Below, in pieces: positions 1-12,319 of a stretch of DNA of 64,000 nucleotides. This stretch comes from Diadophis punctatus similis (lineage: Eukaryota; Chordata; Lepidosauria; Squamata; Dipsadidae). The notes below the pieces were generated by a model. The model was not told the DNA's origin, made no database searches, and saw only the letters and a program-made list of their open reading frames with translations. The DNA is taken from the NCBI GenBank assembly GCA_023053685.1, contig JALIGW010000002.1, forward strand, positions 165,113,034 through 165,177,033, written 5' to 3'. The translations under genes were made by a program, and so were the position numbers. The stretch's first letter is position 1. The number at the start of each line of letters is the position of its first letter.

Positions 1-1414
1 GAAATGTATTAAAGGGTCACGGCATTAGGCAGGTTGAGAACCACTGCTATAGAACAACCAGAAATGCATCTTTTTTTATAGTTGAACTTTGTTTTATTCA
101 AACTGATGAAATTCTGGTGGGCTCAGACTTTGAATTGTTAACCAGATTGTAAGTTATAACTAAATGCTGATTTGTTTCAACAAGCCATAAGCTGGTTCTC
201 AAGATCTTTAGCTTACAACAAGGATCATCCTTCACAGCATAGTAGCTGGGACTTTCTAATTGGATGATTGTTTAATCAACAGAAGTTTCTTCTTTTGAAC
301 TTGATTGCAGAAAAATGTTCAGTGAAATTTCTAGTACGCAGAAGACAGACTCTGCGTTGCAACAGGAACCTTGGCAACTAGGATAAGAACAAAATCAATC
401 TTCTGTGGCGGTTATTTATTTAAAACCACTAAATTGCACTCTTCTTAAGTAGAGAAAAGTTGCAAGATATGTCGAGGAAAGGAACCTCCCAAGTTCGCAT
501 GCATATAACTGAAAATAAAATTTGGAGATTTGGGGTGGGAGTTAGTCAAATGGGGCTTTGGGGAGGAAGACATTTAACAACAGGAATGAAGTGGGCTCTT
601 TGGAAAGACTGATGATTCACAAACCATCCACCCTCATCTGACCACCTTCCATTTCGATTCTGAAAATGTTTTCTTAGAAAGAACTTCAACATGTTTAAAC
701 AAATGCTCTCTTGTTCAGGATTTCTTTAAAGGGATAAAGATTAGCATGTTTTCTCCTTCTCTAAAATGACTGACATTCTGAGCTGGGGTGCAGTTGGGAG
801 TTGTCTAAAAGCAACTTAAAAGATAATGGAGCAGAGACAGGCAAATTCTTGTTCACTCAATTTTTCATTAGTTGTGGGTTTTTTCTTGCTCCTAACAGGG
901 GAATATCCTTGTCCAATGGTTTCCATATTTTGAGTCATATGCTATCTCTGAGAGCTGCTTTTGCTCAGTTTTGAACCAGGTTTCTATTTTTGAAGATTTT
1001 TCTGATGTATTTTTATTTTGTCATATCTTATTAAGTTTAATATATCTTCCCTAGTCCAAAAAACTCTTTATTATAATGTCCATTATATTTCTAATCGATC
1101 CAGTGATTAAAATTCTTGAGCTCTATTTCTTTTTCAGTTATTTTAGCTGCCTTGCTTAAAATCATTTCACGCATAACCCTGTCTTGTGCTGTTTCTCTGC
1201 AGGTATGAATATTTCACCATAGTATGAAAATCCTAACAGAGTGATTTTTAAAGTCAATGTGCATCCTAACTGTTATGTTCCTATTGCAGCTTTCCCTCTA
1301 AAAAGATTAGTATTGTATATGAATACGAGTTCCAGCTGCCATCACTTACACAATTTAAATTGAATTAAATGCCTCAGTGGCAGTGGAATGTTTAGATGTG
1401 ATCATTGCTTTTAG

Positions 1415-1521
1415 TTTCTCAACCTTGGCAACTTTGAGATGGGTGGACTTCAACAAGCACCAACTGGGGAATTCCAGGAGTTGAAATCCACCCATTTTAA
1501 AGTTGCTGAGATTGAGAAATA
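1415..1521. mobile_element. Old degenerate palindromic MITE
   Basis: Arms TCTCAACCTTGGCAACTTTG and its imperfect complement ending GAGATTGAGA pair across about 100 bp. It belongs to the same palindrome family as 38381-38515 but is much more diverged, and no target duplication remains. Confidence 0.5.
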
Positions 1522-2088
1522 CTGAACTAGTTGGAGTCCCAATAACAGACAAATGGACAACATCCCCTATTGGATTTTCTGTAACTGTTTCTCCTGTGTC
1601 AGATTTAGTTTACAGAAGTGGAACGTCAGGAACTGGAAGGCTAAAGTGCAGGCATGTGCTAAGAAGGAAGGAACTTTACAGTTCTGTGGAGTTTTCCTGA
1701 TGTCTCTAAATGGTTTTTGAAAAGTTCAAAAGGCAACTAGGCTTGACACACAAGCTCTGCCATGTGTCTCTTGGACACAAAGTTTCAAGCCTCTAATGAA
1801 GTGTTTTATTAATACAAATTGTTTTAAAGGAAGCTGATTAAATTAGTGAATTATTAAATTAAAATATTCAATTTGTTGATTAAAATATTTTTCTGGATTG
1901 AAGTGGATATCCATTCTGAGTAGGCATCCCTCAGTTTAGAAATGTATTTGCAATATAATAAAATAATGAATCCTCAGTTAAGATGTTGATTGCCAAATGA
2001 AGGATCAAAGAAATACAGTTTATATGCAAATAATAATTAAAATGTTAAAGCAACTTCCCCAAAGGTGATGTCATATATGAATACTATA

Positions 2089-2270
2089 CAGGTAGTCCTC
2101 ATTTAGCAACTATAATTGGGACAAGCAACTTGGTCATTAAGTAAAGCAACTGCTTTGAAGTGAAACCATGACTGGCTTTATGATCTTACTTCAGCTTTGC
2201 TTTACTTTTTCCTCACTTGCATATCTGTGAACAGTCATTGTCTGGTCACTAAATGAAGATTACCAAACCA
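2089..2270. mobile_element. TA-flanked MITE, truncated (CAGGTAGTCCTC family)
   Basis: TA then CAGGTAGTCCTCATTTAGC, followed by diverged sequence typical of this family (GTCACTAAATG). The right terminus is missing. Fuller copies are at 31716-32139 and 35186-35561. Confidence 0.5.
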
Positions 2271-4248
2271 CCCTCCCTAAATTAATATTATGAATAATAA
2301 TTTCAACACTATAACCGCCAATGCTATATTCCTGCATTTATTTATTGCAATAAAGGAAGAAAGTGACATTTGGAAGATGATGTTTAAATTACCATAGTCC
2401 TCAAGGCTGAGTAATTTTATTAGCTGAACTCACCCAAAGACAAATGAGTTGGCCAGAATTAAAAGTATGAACTGTTGGTCCTTCATACTATAGTTTGGAA
2501 GTACTGCAGTGGCAAACATGGTTTAGGACAACGTATGTGTCATTAAATATTGAAGATGGTTTATATGATTTGGAAATCCAAATGGGTGTAATCTATTCAG
2601 ATTTAGACTGCAATGCTAAATTTATTGTTTTCTATTTTTTCCCCTCCACCTGTTTCCACATTCTCTTCCTCTTGCAACTTGCTACTTGGGCTCAAGGATG
2701 ACATTCCCAGTTTGTTGTGTTTCCTAGTTGGTTATTGTGTTTGTTTGTTCAGGAAAAATAAGGCATTATGCTTAACATGGTGGTGAATGGTACTCTTGTA
2801 TTGCAGAAGAATGATAGCAAAATGGAAGCAATCTGTTTTCCCAGGGAGTTAGCTATTTAAATTCCACCTACTGAATACTTGCATGCCAGACAAGCTGTTG
2901 ACATTTAACTTCCCCCACCCCCAATTAGAATCTTTGAAGTTACCAAAAGTGTGATGGTTTTATGAGATCACACAGATGCCTAGAAAGTGGGGGGAAGGCA
3001 TTTGACATTTCTGCCAGACTCAGTTCCTGTTCAGTAACAATAAGGCAGGGATTAGTGACCCAGAGCAGTGGAAAATAGATCTCCTCGCTGTTTATGCTAT
3101 CAATCACATTAGACATGGGAACTTTTACAGTCAGTTAGTCGGGCATTGCTAGGCATTTGAAAGATACAGGACAGAAGTCTACCAGCAAATTCTGGAAATA
3201 ACAAAATGTGCTCAAAGTTGCTGCTCAATTCCTCCCCTTTTCCTACAAATATATCTAGAGGTCTCCAGGTTTTGGAAACTTAAAAAGTTAAGAATGCCCA
3301 GCCCTCAAATAGCTATTGCATTTCATATATAAAAATGCGGAGACAGGGGAAGAAGAAAAACACAGTCTCCTAGAGACAATTTAGGACCCAGAGATAGTGG
3401 GGGACAAAGATTCAGAGGAAGAAAACAAAATAGTAATCTTCTCTGAAGGTAGCTATCACTCTTTCCTCTTTCCCTTTACTCATCCTCCCTCCAGCATTCA
3501 AACTGCTTTCTAAATCCTTTTTGCAGATCAGATTTCCTTTCACCCTCTTCTCAGATGCTCCATCACAAAATAGGAAAAATTGAGTAGCTTTCACCTCTGT
3601 AGTGTGTAACGAGAAAATCAGGTTTTTCCCATTTTTCTTATAGGACAGATCATTGAGCACAGATAGGGTTGCAGAGCTGTTACAGGATGAGTCCATTTAG
3701 AGAGAGTAGTTCTACATTCACTCTTTCAAATCAAAATCTTCCTGATCTTTTTACTTGATGCTTCCCCTGCCAAACTGCATTTCATCTTTGTTTTTAATAA
3801 GGACTTGGTACCAGTAAAGCAGATTGTCCTTCTGTTGTACTGAAACCATTATTTTCCGTTTTTTTTTGGTCTTTCTCAGCTTATGCAAGTGCTAATGTTG
3901 TGGGAAAAGACCACATATGGCAACAAATAATGAGTGGGGTTACCTTGGTGTAAGCCACGCAGTAGATTCTTGTCATTGTTATACTAATTCATCTTGTGGG
4001 TGACCCACTCTTTGGGGAATAGGCTATAAGGATAGTAGACAGCAAAGCTATTATACTCCCTACACCTAACTCCAAGTCTTCCCCACAGATAATTTCTTTG
4101 TCTCTAGAAAGTGTGATCAAATTCTTCAATTCATCCTCTCCTCCTTCATCAATTCTTCTTCAAATCTGGGAATCAAACTTGAAAGGTGAAATGCAGGACA
4201 GATCTCCCTCACGTCTACTTCTCTGGTCTGTTCTCTGATGAACTAGGA

Positions 4249-4618
4249 CAGTGATGGCGAACCTTTTAGACACCGAGTGCCCAAACTCTGCGCACGCATG
4301 TCCAAACTGAAAGGTGTGTGCGCGCGAACATGTACATGCACGGACATGCATGAATGTGCACATGCACGGACATCCATGCATGCGCAGCAGAGACCCGAGG
4401 ACCAGCTGGCTGGCGGGAGGCGGGGCATCCCAACACCGGCAGCGCGGCAAGAGGTAAGTTCTTTTTCTTTCGTGAGCTTCTGTTTCGTCGTTTGCAGGGA
4501 AACAGAAGCTCACAAAACAAACACCATGGAGATCTGACCTGGGGCGACGGTGTGCGTGCCAACAGAGAGGGTTCTGTGTGCCACCTCTGGCACATGTGCC
4601 ATAGGTTCGCCATCACGG
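4249..4618. mobile_element. hAT-like MITE with 8-bp target duplication
   Basis: 370 bp with inverted ends CAGTGATGGCGAACCT / AGGTTCGCCATCAC, flanked by AACTAGGA (4241-4248) and AACTAGAA (4619-4626). Internally it holds alternating purine-pyrimidine ACATGC-type repeats (about 4320-4385) and a perfect splice-donor consensus AG|GTAAGT at 4454. Confidence 0.8.
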
Positions 4619-5911
4619 AACTAGAATGATCAAAACTAAGGACTTTTCCTTTCACTGGTTTCAAGATCATTGTGACTGTTGCTGATAATTTCATCCATAT
4701 TCTGTTTTCAGACAGCATTGCTCTCTAATCTGTAAAGTGTTTCATGCTGTTCCATTCTTCTAGAATATATTATTGGCCTCCTTGGCATCGAAGCTTTTGT
4801 GGTCCTAATTAATGGACCTGAATTCCCTGAATTAGTCTAAATGAAGTATACTTAGAAGGCCATTCTAAGTATTGGCCTTCTATGCTGTATTTCTTCTGCA
4901 GTCTACTATATACAGTAATTGTCTTTGAACCAACCATAGGACATGCAGCTTTGCTAGCAATGCTCTTTCATTCTTCATTCTTTTCCTGGCGTGCAAAGCC
5001 TGTTGCTTGCCCAGAAATTACAACCACCCCTTAGTTAGGTCAGCATCTGCTGAGGCTCCTCAGTCTCAGATTTTTGTCTGCATCCACTGAGCCGTGGAAT
5101 TCACCCCATTCATCTCCTTATGCTGATCCTTTTGAACCTGATGGTTTTGCATCTGAAGATTTCTCAGGCTATTGGATATCTCTCTTTGAGACCATTCCAT
5201 AATATTCAAGTTTGGAACCAAGCACCCAGGTCTTTCTACCAAGAACAGATTGATAATACATGTTTTGGCCTTTGAGGTTCAGTGGTCTTCTTAATTTAGT
5301 TTTCAAGCCCCCTAGCTATAACTTGGCAAGATAGGAGTCTCCTTGCCTTGAACTGAGCAGAGTTTTCCCTCAGCATGGTATGTCTGTATAAGAATTTTAA
5401 ATTCTATCTTAAGATGGAGTTGCTTTAAATGATTGGTTGCCCTCTGTGAACCTATAGTGGAGGCCTTTCCACTACCTTAATTAGAGCATTTTCCCCACTG
5501 TCATGACTTAGCCAGAATTTCAACTTTAAAACTACTAGAAGATACAACCAACTTTCTACCTTAGGAAAACTCTATAGTTGCCCATGTAACTACCATAGCA
5601 GAGGACCAGAATACCAGTTAATCTAATATATTATTGTTTCACCATCCATCATTCCAGCTTCCAATCTTGCCAAAGCCAACTTCTGTGCCACTGACTCACT
5701 GCTCCATCAATAATAACAGAGTGAAAGAGGATGGGAGGAAAGGCAAAAGTCAGGAATGGGAGGGAAATATAACTCTTGATTATGGCTTGGTTGTATACAA
5801 AAGAACTCTGAGTACAGTTCTCTCTTTTTTAGAACAGAATTGAATCTTTATTGGGCAATTCTTTTCAGTCAGCCCAAGTTCAAGATCTGCCATAGGTTAC
5901 CTTCTGGGAAA

Positions 5912-6162
<251 letters not shown>

Positions 6163-6285
6163 TAGTTTGCTGCCTATTTAGGAAATTTTTAAAAAGCAAG
6201 GAAAAGCCTGTTTTTTCCAATTCTAGAATCTTGCATTCTAGAAAATGCCTTAGATGATCTCAGTAGGGGTGGGAACAATGTAGAA

Positions 6286-6419
6286 CAGGGATATCAAACT
6301 CGTGTCATCACGGTGGCGTCACGTGACGAATCGAGACTTCCCCCCCTTCGCTAAACCGGGTGGGGGCGGGGCCAGCATGTGACGCATCTGGCCTGCGGGC
6401 CGCGAGTTTGACACCCCTG
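6286..6419. mobile_element. hAT-like MITE with perfect 8-bp target duplication
   Basis: Ends CAGGGATATCAAACTCG / CGAGTTTGACACCCCTG, a GC-rich interior, and the identical 8-mer ATGTAGAA on both sides (6278-6285 and 6420-6427). Confidence 0.88.
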
Positions 6420-7569
6420 ATGTAGAACAAGGTATCTCTCAAGTAACTTGAATCCCAGCTGTTTAGGGACTTATAGGTAATATCTTAAATCTTTGTATTT
6501 TTTCTGGGAACAGCTGGATAACACAAGCATGGTGTAATCTCTTTGCGGGAGGGAGGGGAATCACTAAATCAGGCCAGTGTAGCTGATTGTCTGAAATGTT
6601 TCTCAATCTAGGAAGACCCCCCCCAAAAAAACATAGCACCCTTCAATGGGGAAGTGCCACCCCAAGCAAGATCAGAGATAAGATATTATAGATCTGGATG
6701 GCCCAAATACCCATAGCCACTCCATCTTGGTTGAGCTGAGTTGGAGATGGTTTCTCACCATCCATACCCACACAGTCTCTAGGCACTGAGACAGAACCTT
6801 GGTAGCATCAATTGACTGGCCTGGGGTTGAAAGATATATTGCAGCATACTGATGTTATCAAACTCAGCAGTTTCATGTAAATGTTGAAAAGGATTACATA
6901 GAGCAATGCATTCAAGAAATGTATATCTTGGTTTAAAGAGAGATGGAATTATCAGCAGTTACATAATTGCGAACCTGACTTTGAACATTTGTGCCTTTAA
7001 TTTGGTTTGTTGTTTTGCTTGTGGTTGTCATATAGTTAAATAACTTCCTCTTATTAGTAGACATCATGTTAAATGACCATTTAGTAAAATCTAGATTAAG
7101 AGACCAGAATGTAGAAAGCTGCTGTATGGCTCAAAATAAGGTAAACTAAAGAAAACAGGTCATCTGTGTTTCAAACAAAAAACAGTATTTTCCAGTGAGG
7201 GGTCTATCTCTGAGCTGTGATGGGGATTGTTTTCATCAGCTCAGAAAAAAAGCTCCTTTGTAAATATCAGGTTTTCTATTATTTTAGAATCAACACATTT
7301 GATTCAGTTTTTTGTGTGTGTCTCATTGGAGTTTTCTGCAATATAGACATGGAAAAGATATGTAAGCCAATGTATAGGTTGTATGGTCAAGAAATATAAT
7401 TTAGTGCAGGGGTGTGAAGCTTTTTTGAACCAGAGGGCATGTTTTAATTTAGACAGTATGTTATGGGCACTGGAACAAGATGGTTATCTTGGTGGATATG
7501 GCCAAATTTTTAAAAAGCCTATTTACCAGAAATCAAACAACACATTGGATTATAGTCTCCTACCTTTTT

Positions 7570-8108
7570 ATAGAAGCTTTTTAAAATGCAGCCACGGTGG
7601 GCATGGCCAGGGGGTGTGACAGGCAGCACTCAGCCTCCTGTGCCCCCCGGGAGCAAAAATGGGTCAAGGGGGGCGCTGCCCCCCCCGCACCCCATTTTGG
7701 GCCTAGTAGGCCTCCCTGCAGCCTCCTGGGAGCAAAAACGTGCTGTGGAGGGCCCGTTTTCAACTCCCTAGGCTCCAGAGGCTAGAATAGGCCCATTTTC
7801 GCGCTCCACGGGCCTCTGGGAGGCCCATTTTCCACATCCCCGGGCTCCAGAGTCTCTCTGGAGGCAGGAAATAGGCCCATTTTCACCCTCCATGAGCCTC
7901 TGGGAGGCCCATTTTCCACCTCCCCGGGCTCCACGTGCCCCCTGCACTTACCTGGGATCCAAAACAGGCCATGTGGGGACTCCTGGGAGGGGGAGGGGAG
8001 GGGTGGGGCAGGGTCAGCCAGTCATCGGACTACCGGTTTGCTGAACTGGATGTAAAATTAACATCCGGTTCTCCCAAATCGGTCCGAACCAGCTGAATCC
8101 CACCTCTG
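7570..8108. mobile_element. GC-rich non-autonomous DNA element with internal tandem units
   Basis: CG-rich block ending GAATCCCACCTCTG, an inverted-terminus motif of a repeat family I recognise from squamates. Units beginning AGGCCCATTTTC recur at about 7788 and 7872 (roughly 84-bp spacing). The left terminus is not found, so it is probably truncated. Confidence 0.55.
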
Positions 8109-10299
8109 CTTGAGGCTCATGCTTTGCAACATGCTAGCTTCTTAATTGTTGTTATTATTGTGGAAGAAATACTATTTACCTGCAAACAAGAATTGGTGAG
8201 GCCACAAAATAGACAGTAAAGTAATGGAAAATGAAGAAGATAAAGTGCTCTGGGACTTTAGAATTCAAATAGAGAAGCACCTGTTACACAACACCCCAGA
8301 CTTAACAATTATTACTCAAAGAGTCACAAAAACATAAAATCAGATGGAGCAGGGACCTTGGCAGGTACATTTTACTATTTATATAATTTCTGAAACTACT
8401 TGACTTCATAATAACTCTGGGAAGCATATTAACAACAATTTGAGACAATATAACAGATAGGTAAGGGTGATAAGCATCCAGAGAGGGTGATAAGCATCCA
8501 GAAAGTCCACATAATGAGTGCAAAACTTTCCTATATGCCACTCCCCCTAGGCCAAGAACTGGGAGAGAACTTTTTTTTAGGGTTACTAAATGAGATCAGG
8601 GTACAAATTATACCTGTAGCTTATAGAAACTAGTTTGATACATTGGTGAAGGTGCTGGCCCAGAAACCAGGAGACTCTGAGTTCTAAGTCTCCCTTAGCT
8701 AACTGCATGATTTTGGACTAGTCACACTCTCCCAGCTCAATTCACTTCACAGTATTATTATTGTGGGGAAAACTGAGGGAGGGAATGGTTTAAGTGTTTA
8801 AGTGTTTCCCTGTAGAGTGTTTTAAGCTGTACAAATAAAAGCAACATATCAATCTATTAATAATATGGATCTCATCTCCAGGGAATTACTGTTCCAGAGG
8901 GTAGACATTGCAACAGAGATAGCACAATTCCTGAGCTCAATTAAATGACCCAGTTTAGTCAATGGATTCCAAAACATGTTAATTCTGACTGATTCACCGA
9001 ACAAGCAGAAACTAGAGGAGGCAGAAGGTCCCTCAGATAGTCAGGTCCTAGGCCATGAAGGCCTTTCGGTCACAAGTGCTCCATTAGAGACCTGAATAGT
9101 AGTGACTTGATCTTTTCACTTCTGATGGAAAGTATGAAACTCTTAATGTTTTGAATACAAAAAGTGAATTGTGACCCCCATATTTTGGGCATGATCTTCT
9201 AGAGAGTGCATCTTGAGATAGAAGAGATGCAAATGCAAGATTCCTGTGTCAGAGCAGTATTTTTGGAAAGTTGGTAATTAGAATTTAGTTCAGGGACAAT
9301 TTCAGTAAAGCTAACAGAACACACCCAGCAATACACAACTATCTCTTATTCTGTCTCTGGCACACACACCCTACTTTTTAGTGTGCTTTCCCTGCAGGAT
9401 TAATTATTGAGAGAATTGCCAGTGTGTAAGAAAAGTGACCAAAGGTCATGAATTCTTCACACAGGAAGGGTGGTGCCAAGTTTTCAGCTCTAATCTTTGC
9501 TTACTCAGCAGTTAAATTTCCATGCCACGGACTTTAAGCCTCTTTTGCCGAGAAGAGTGAAGAGTGGGTTAATAAATGTGAAAGGATGGATTTGATCTCT
9601 TTGGAGTGAAGTCACAAATCTGTCTCCAAAAGTCCAATGGCGAGCATCCTTTTTAAGAAGTTTTTACTGGTGACTGAATCCTAACAGCCTTTTTGAGAGC
9701 ACCTGACTTCTTACCTAATGAAACAGTAACATTCCTCTATTTATTAATCAAGGCTGATTTTCAAGATTCTGGTGCAAATCCTTTATGGATGGTATAGATA
9801 TTGATTTTTCTACAGGAGTGGGAATTACCCCCATTGCAGAGCTACAGTGATCCTACTTAGCTTCAGTTGTGTGGTAACTATCCAAGAGTGATTAGTCTGG
9901 AGAATCTCTTGTTCCCAGTTTTCTAATCATGTTCCCCAGCACCCATACAACTCAACCAGTTCCAAAGCAGCTTCCAGCTACCGGTAGTCATCTTGTTTCT
10001 TTTTTTTAAAGTTATTTGTCTTCATAAGGCTACTCTAGTTTATGATTAAATGCTTATCCTTGAAAACAATTCAAGAAATATTTTAAAAGGAATTGACAAG
10101 TAATAAAAAGAGAAATAACAAATGTGACATTTGTCACCACTGGGCAGTTCTACTACATGAAACTTTACGTTTGTAAGGTTTGGAATATCAAGTCTGGCTT
10201 GAACTCAGCTGTGGGGCCTACCAATATCATTACATAAGACTTGTTAGAACCCTGTTCAAACGATTGGGTGTGTTAATATATGATTAAGCCACAAATCAT
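8109..10299. other. STK10 intron, no recognised feature
   Basis: AT-rich intronic DNA. I see no exon with plausible splice sites and reading frame, no RNA gene and no repeat boundary I can name. Confidence 0.5.
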
Positions 10300-10728
10300 T
10301 GTTATGTGTATATTGCTTTAAATGCATTGTGGATGATTACTATATAAGCAAGCAAGAGAGCATGCTCAGTGTGGTTGATGGTTTATGGTTGATGGTTTAT
10401 GGTTGGTGGACGGTGTGTTCCAGATTGAAGACTCTCTCTGCTGCTTTAGTGATGAGTAGATTACTTTATGGCTGTGTGGAATTGCTGTGAAGAAGAAGAG
10501 TAACTATCTGTGATAGTATAGAATAGAGTGATAGCTGTAATCTTTGTGAGTTAAAACAAAGATAGGCAAGAAGAAGAAACTTCGCATTGACTGAATAACT
10601 GTGTATGACTTGGACTTCCTATTTAACTTTGCTACTATTCAAGTAAAAACTACTTTGTACATACTAAAGATATTCTGTTTATTGACTGAATAGCATTCAT
10701 ATCAAACTGCAACACCATTACTACAACA
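10300..10728 (+). mobile_element. Possible solo LTR
   Basis: Begins TGTTATGTGT and ends CTACAACA (TG...CA), with TATATAAGCA at 10341 followed by a transcript-start-like region and a tandem GGTTGATGGTTTAT block (10374-10412). I could not find a matching 5-bp duplication, so boundaries and class are uncertain. Confidence 0.4.
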
Positions 10729-12167
10729 CATTTCGCTGTGTATGTATTTAACAGCACAATAACTCCTCAACAAGACTATTTCTTCTTTCTTTGTTTTCCT
10801 TTTCTTTTTTAAATCACTTTTATTAAAAATTATTTATGCAATTAAGAGTGTGTGTGTTCAGTAGCTTTTTCACAACTGGAAAAAGAATGCTGGAGCAGAT
10901 GGGCTGGAGATGATTCAGGAATCCCATGCCAAATTTGTTCACCATTTTAAGGCTTTACAGAAACCATCTGGTATGCTGCCTTTTTAAGACTAGTGATCAA
11001 ACATTGGAAGGCAAATTTTAGCTCATAGATGAGGGCTGCCTAGTGCCATTGAGCTAAGGGGGGAAAAAAGGTCATGAAGTTAATGTGCTAATGTACATGA
11101 AAAGTTTAGATGAGTCCCAGGAATAACCAGTGTGAATAACTTTTAGACCTTTTCTTTCCTGGTGTTTCGTTTAAGAAAGGGCATCAACATTGCTACTTGA
11201 TTTGAGTAGTGAATTGTGTTCTTTTCTATTTGTTCCACAGTAACTAAATCTTGTTTCTTTCTTCTCTTGAATTTGACCGCACAACTTGTATACTGAGCTA
11301 GCCAAGAGCTTAAAAAGGGAAGTAAATGTCTGTTTAATATTGTTGTAGAACAGAGCATTCTTAAATGTTTATGTTTGGACTGGAAGGCAAGCCTTCTTAT
11401 TGGATTTCATATAACTAAAGCTATTGCCGTTTCTACTACTACTTAAATAGAATTTCTGGATCCTCAAGAACAATGTGCATCCTAGCAGCTTAAACTACTC
11501 ATTTTCCACCCTTAGTATTACATGAACTGCACATATATAATTTTTCAATTTCTTCGATTCACAAAGTCTTGCATCCTCCCCACCATGCTTCATGCCAGCT
11601 TTTCAAACTTTCGGTCTAACTTTATTATATTAAATATATTTATTTCTTGTTCCTTTCCAGACCTTCTATTTTGTACAGTAAAGGAAGACAGTGTAATAAC
11701 TTAAGTCAGACAATATTGGTCCATCTTTAGTTGGGGTTAATCATCTTTTACCTTTAAAAAAAATTGCATCAAATTGTATCCAAGATAGAGTCATATCTGT
11801 TTTCAGCAGTGCAAAACATTGTATTGAAAAGAAGCAATTATAGCATGTATTTATATATGATGACATATTTATAAGATTCATAAGCCAACTCATTCCAGAG
11901 GCTCTGTGGAGTGTACAAAGTCAAACAAATATAATTATAAACAGTAACAAACAATAATGGTACAGATCTTCCTTTAGCTATTTTATCTTCAAAGGATGTC
12001 CATAAATGCAAGTTTTAACTATTCTCTGGAAGGCCCTAAGAGTGAGGAGCATTCTTGCTGTTCAAAAGGAGGGGAACAGTGATGAAAAAACGACCACTTC
12101 CATGCAGCTACATTGGGCAGTCAGATGTGTAAGATAGATAGAAGAACTCCATCATGAAGATATATAA

Positions 12168-12312
12168 CAGATTAACAGATTTAACAGAGTTGGATGGGAC
12201 CTTGCAGGTCATCTAGTCCTACCCCCTGCCCAAGCAGGAGACTCTACATCTGCCTCTACCTAGGATCAAACTCACAACCTCCTGATTGTGAGGTAAGAGC
12301 TCCACCTCTATA
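12168..12312 (-). mobile_element. tRNA-derived SINE with LINE-like 3' tail
   Basis: On the minus strand a tRNA-like head carries an A-box-like TAGAGGTGGAGCTCTTACC and a B-box-like GGTTGTGAGTTTGATCC. A tail with GGACTAGATGACCTGCAAGG then continues. The same tail ends the LINE at 59420-59755, which suggests LINE-assisted mobilisation. Confidence 0.7.
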
Positions 12313-12319
12313 ACAAATT

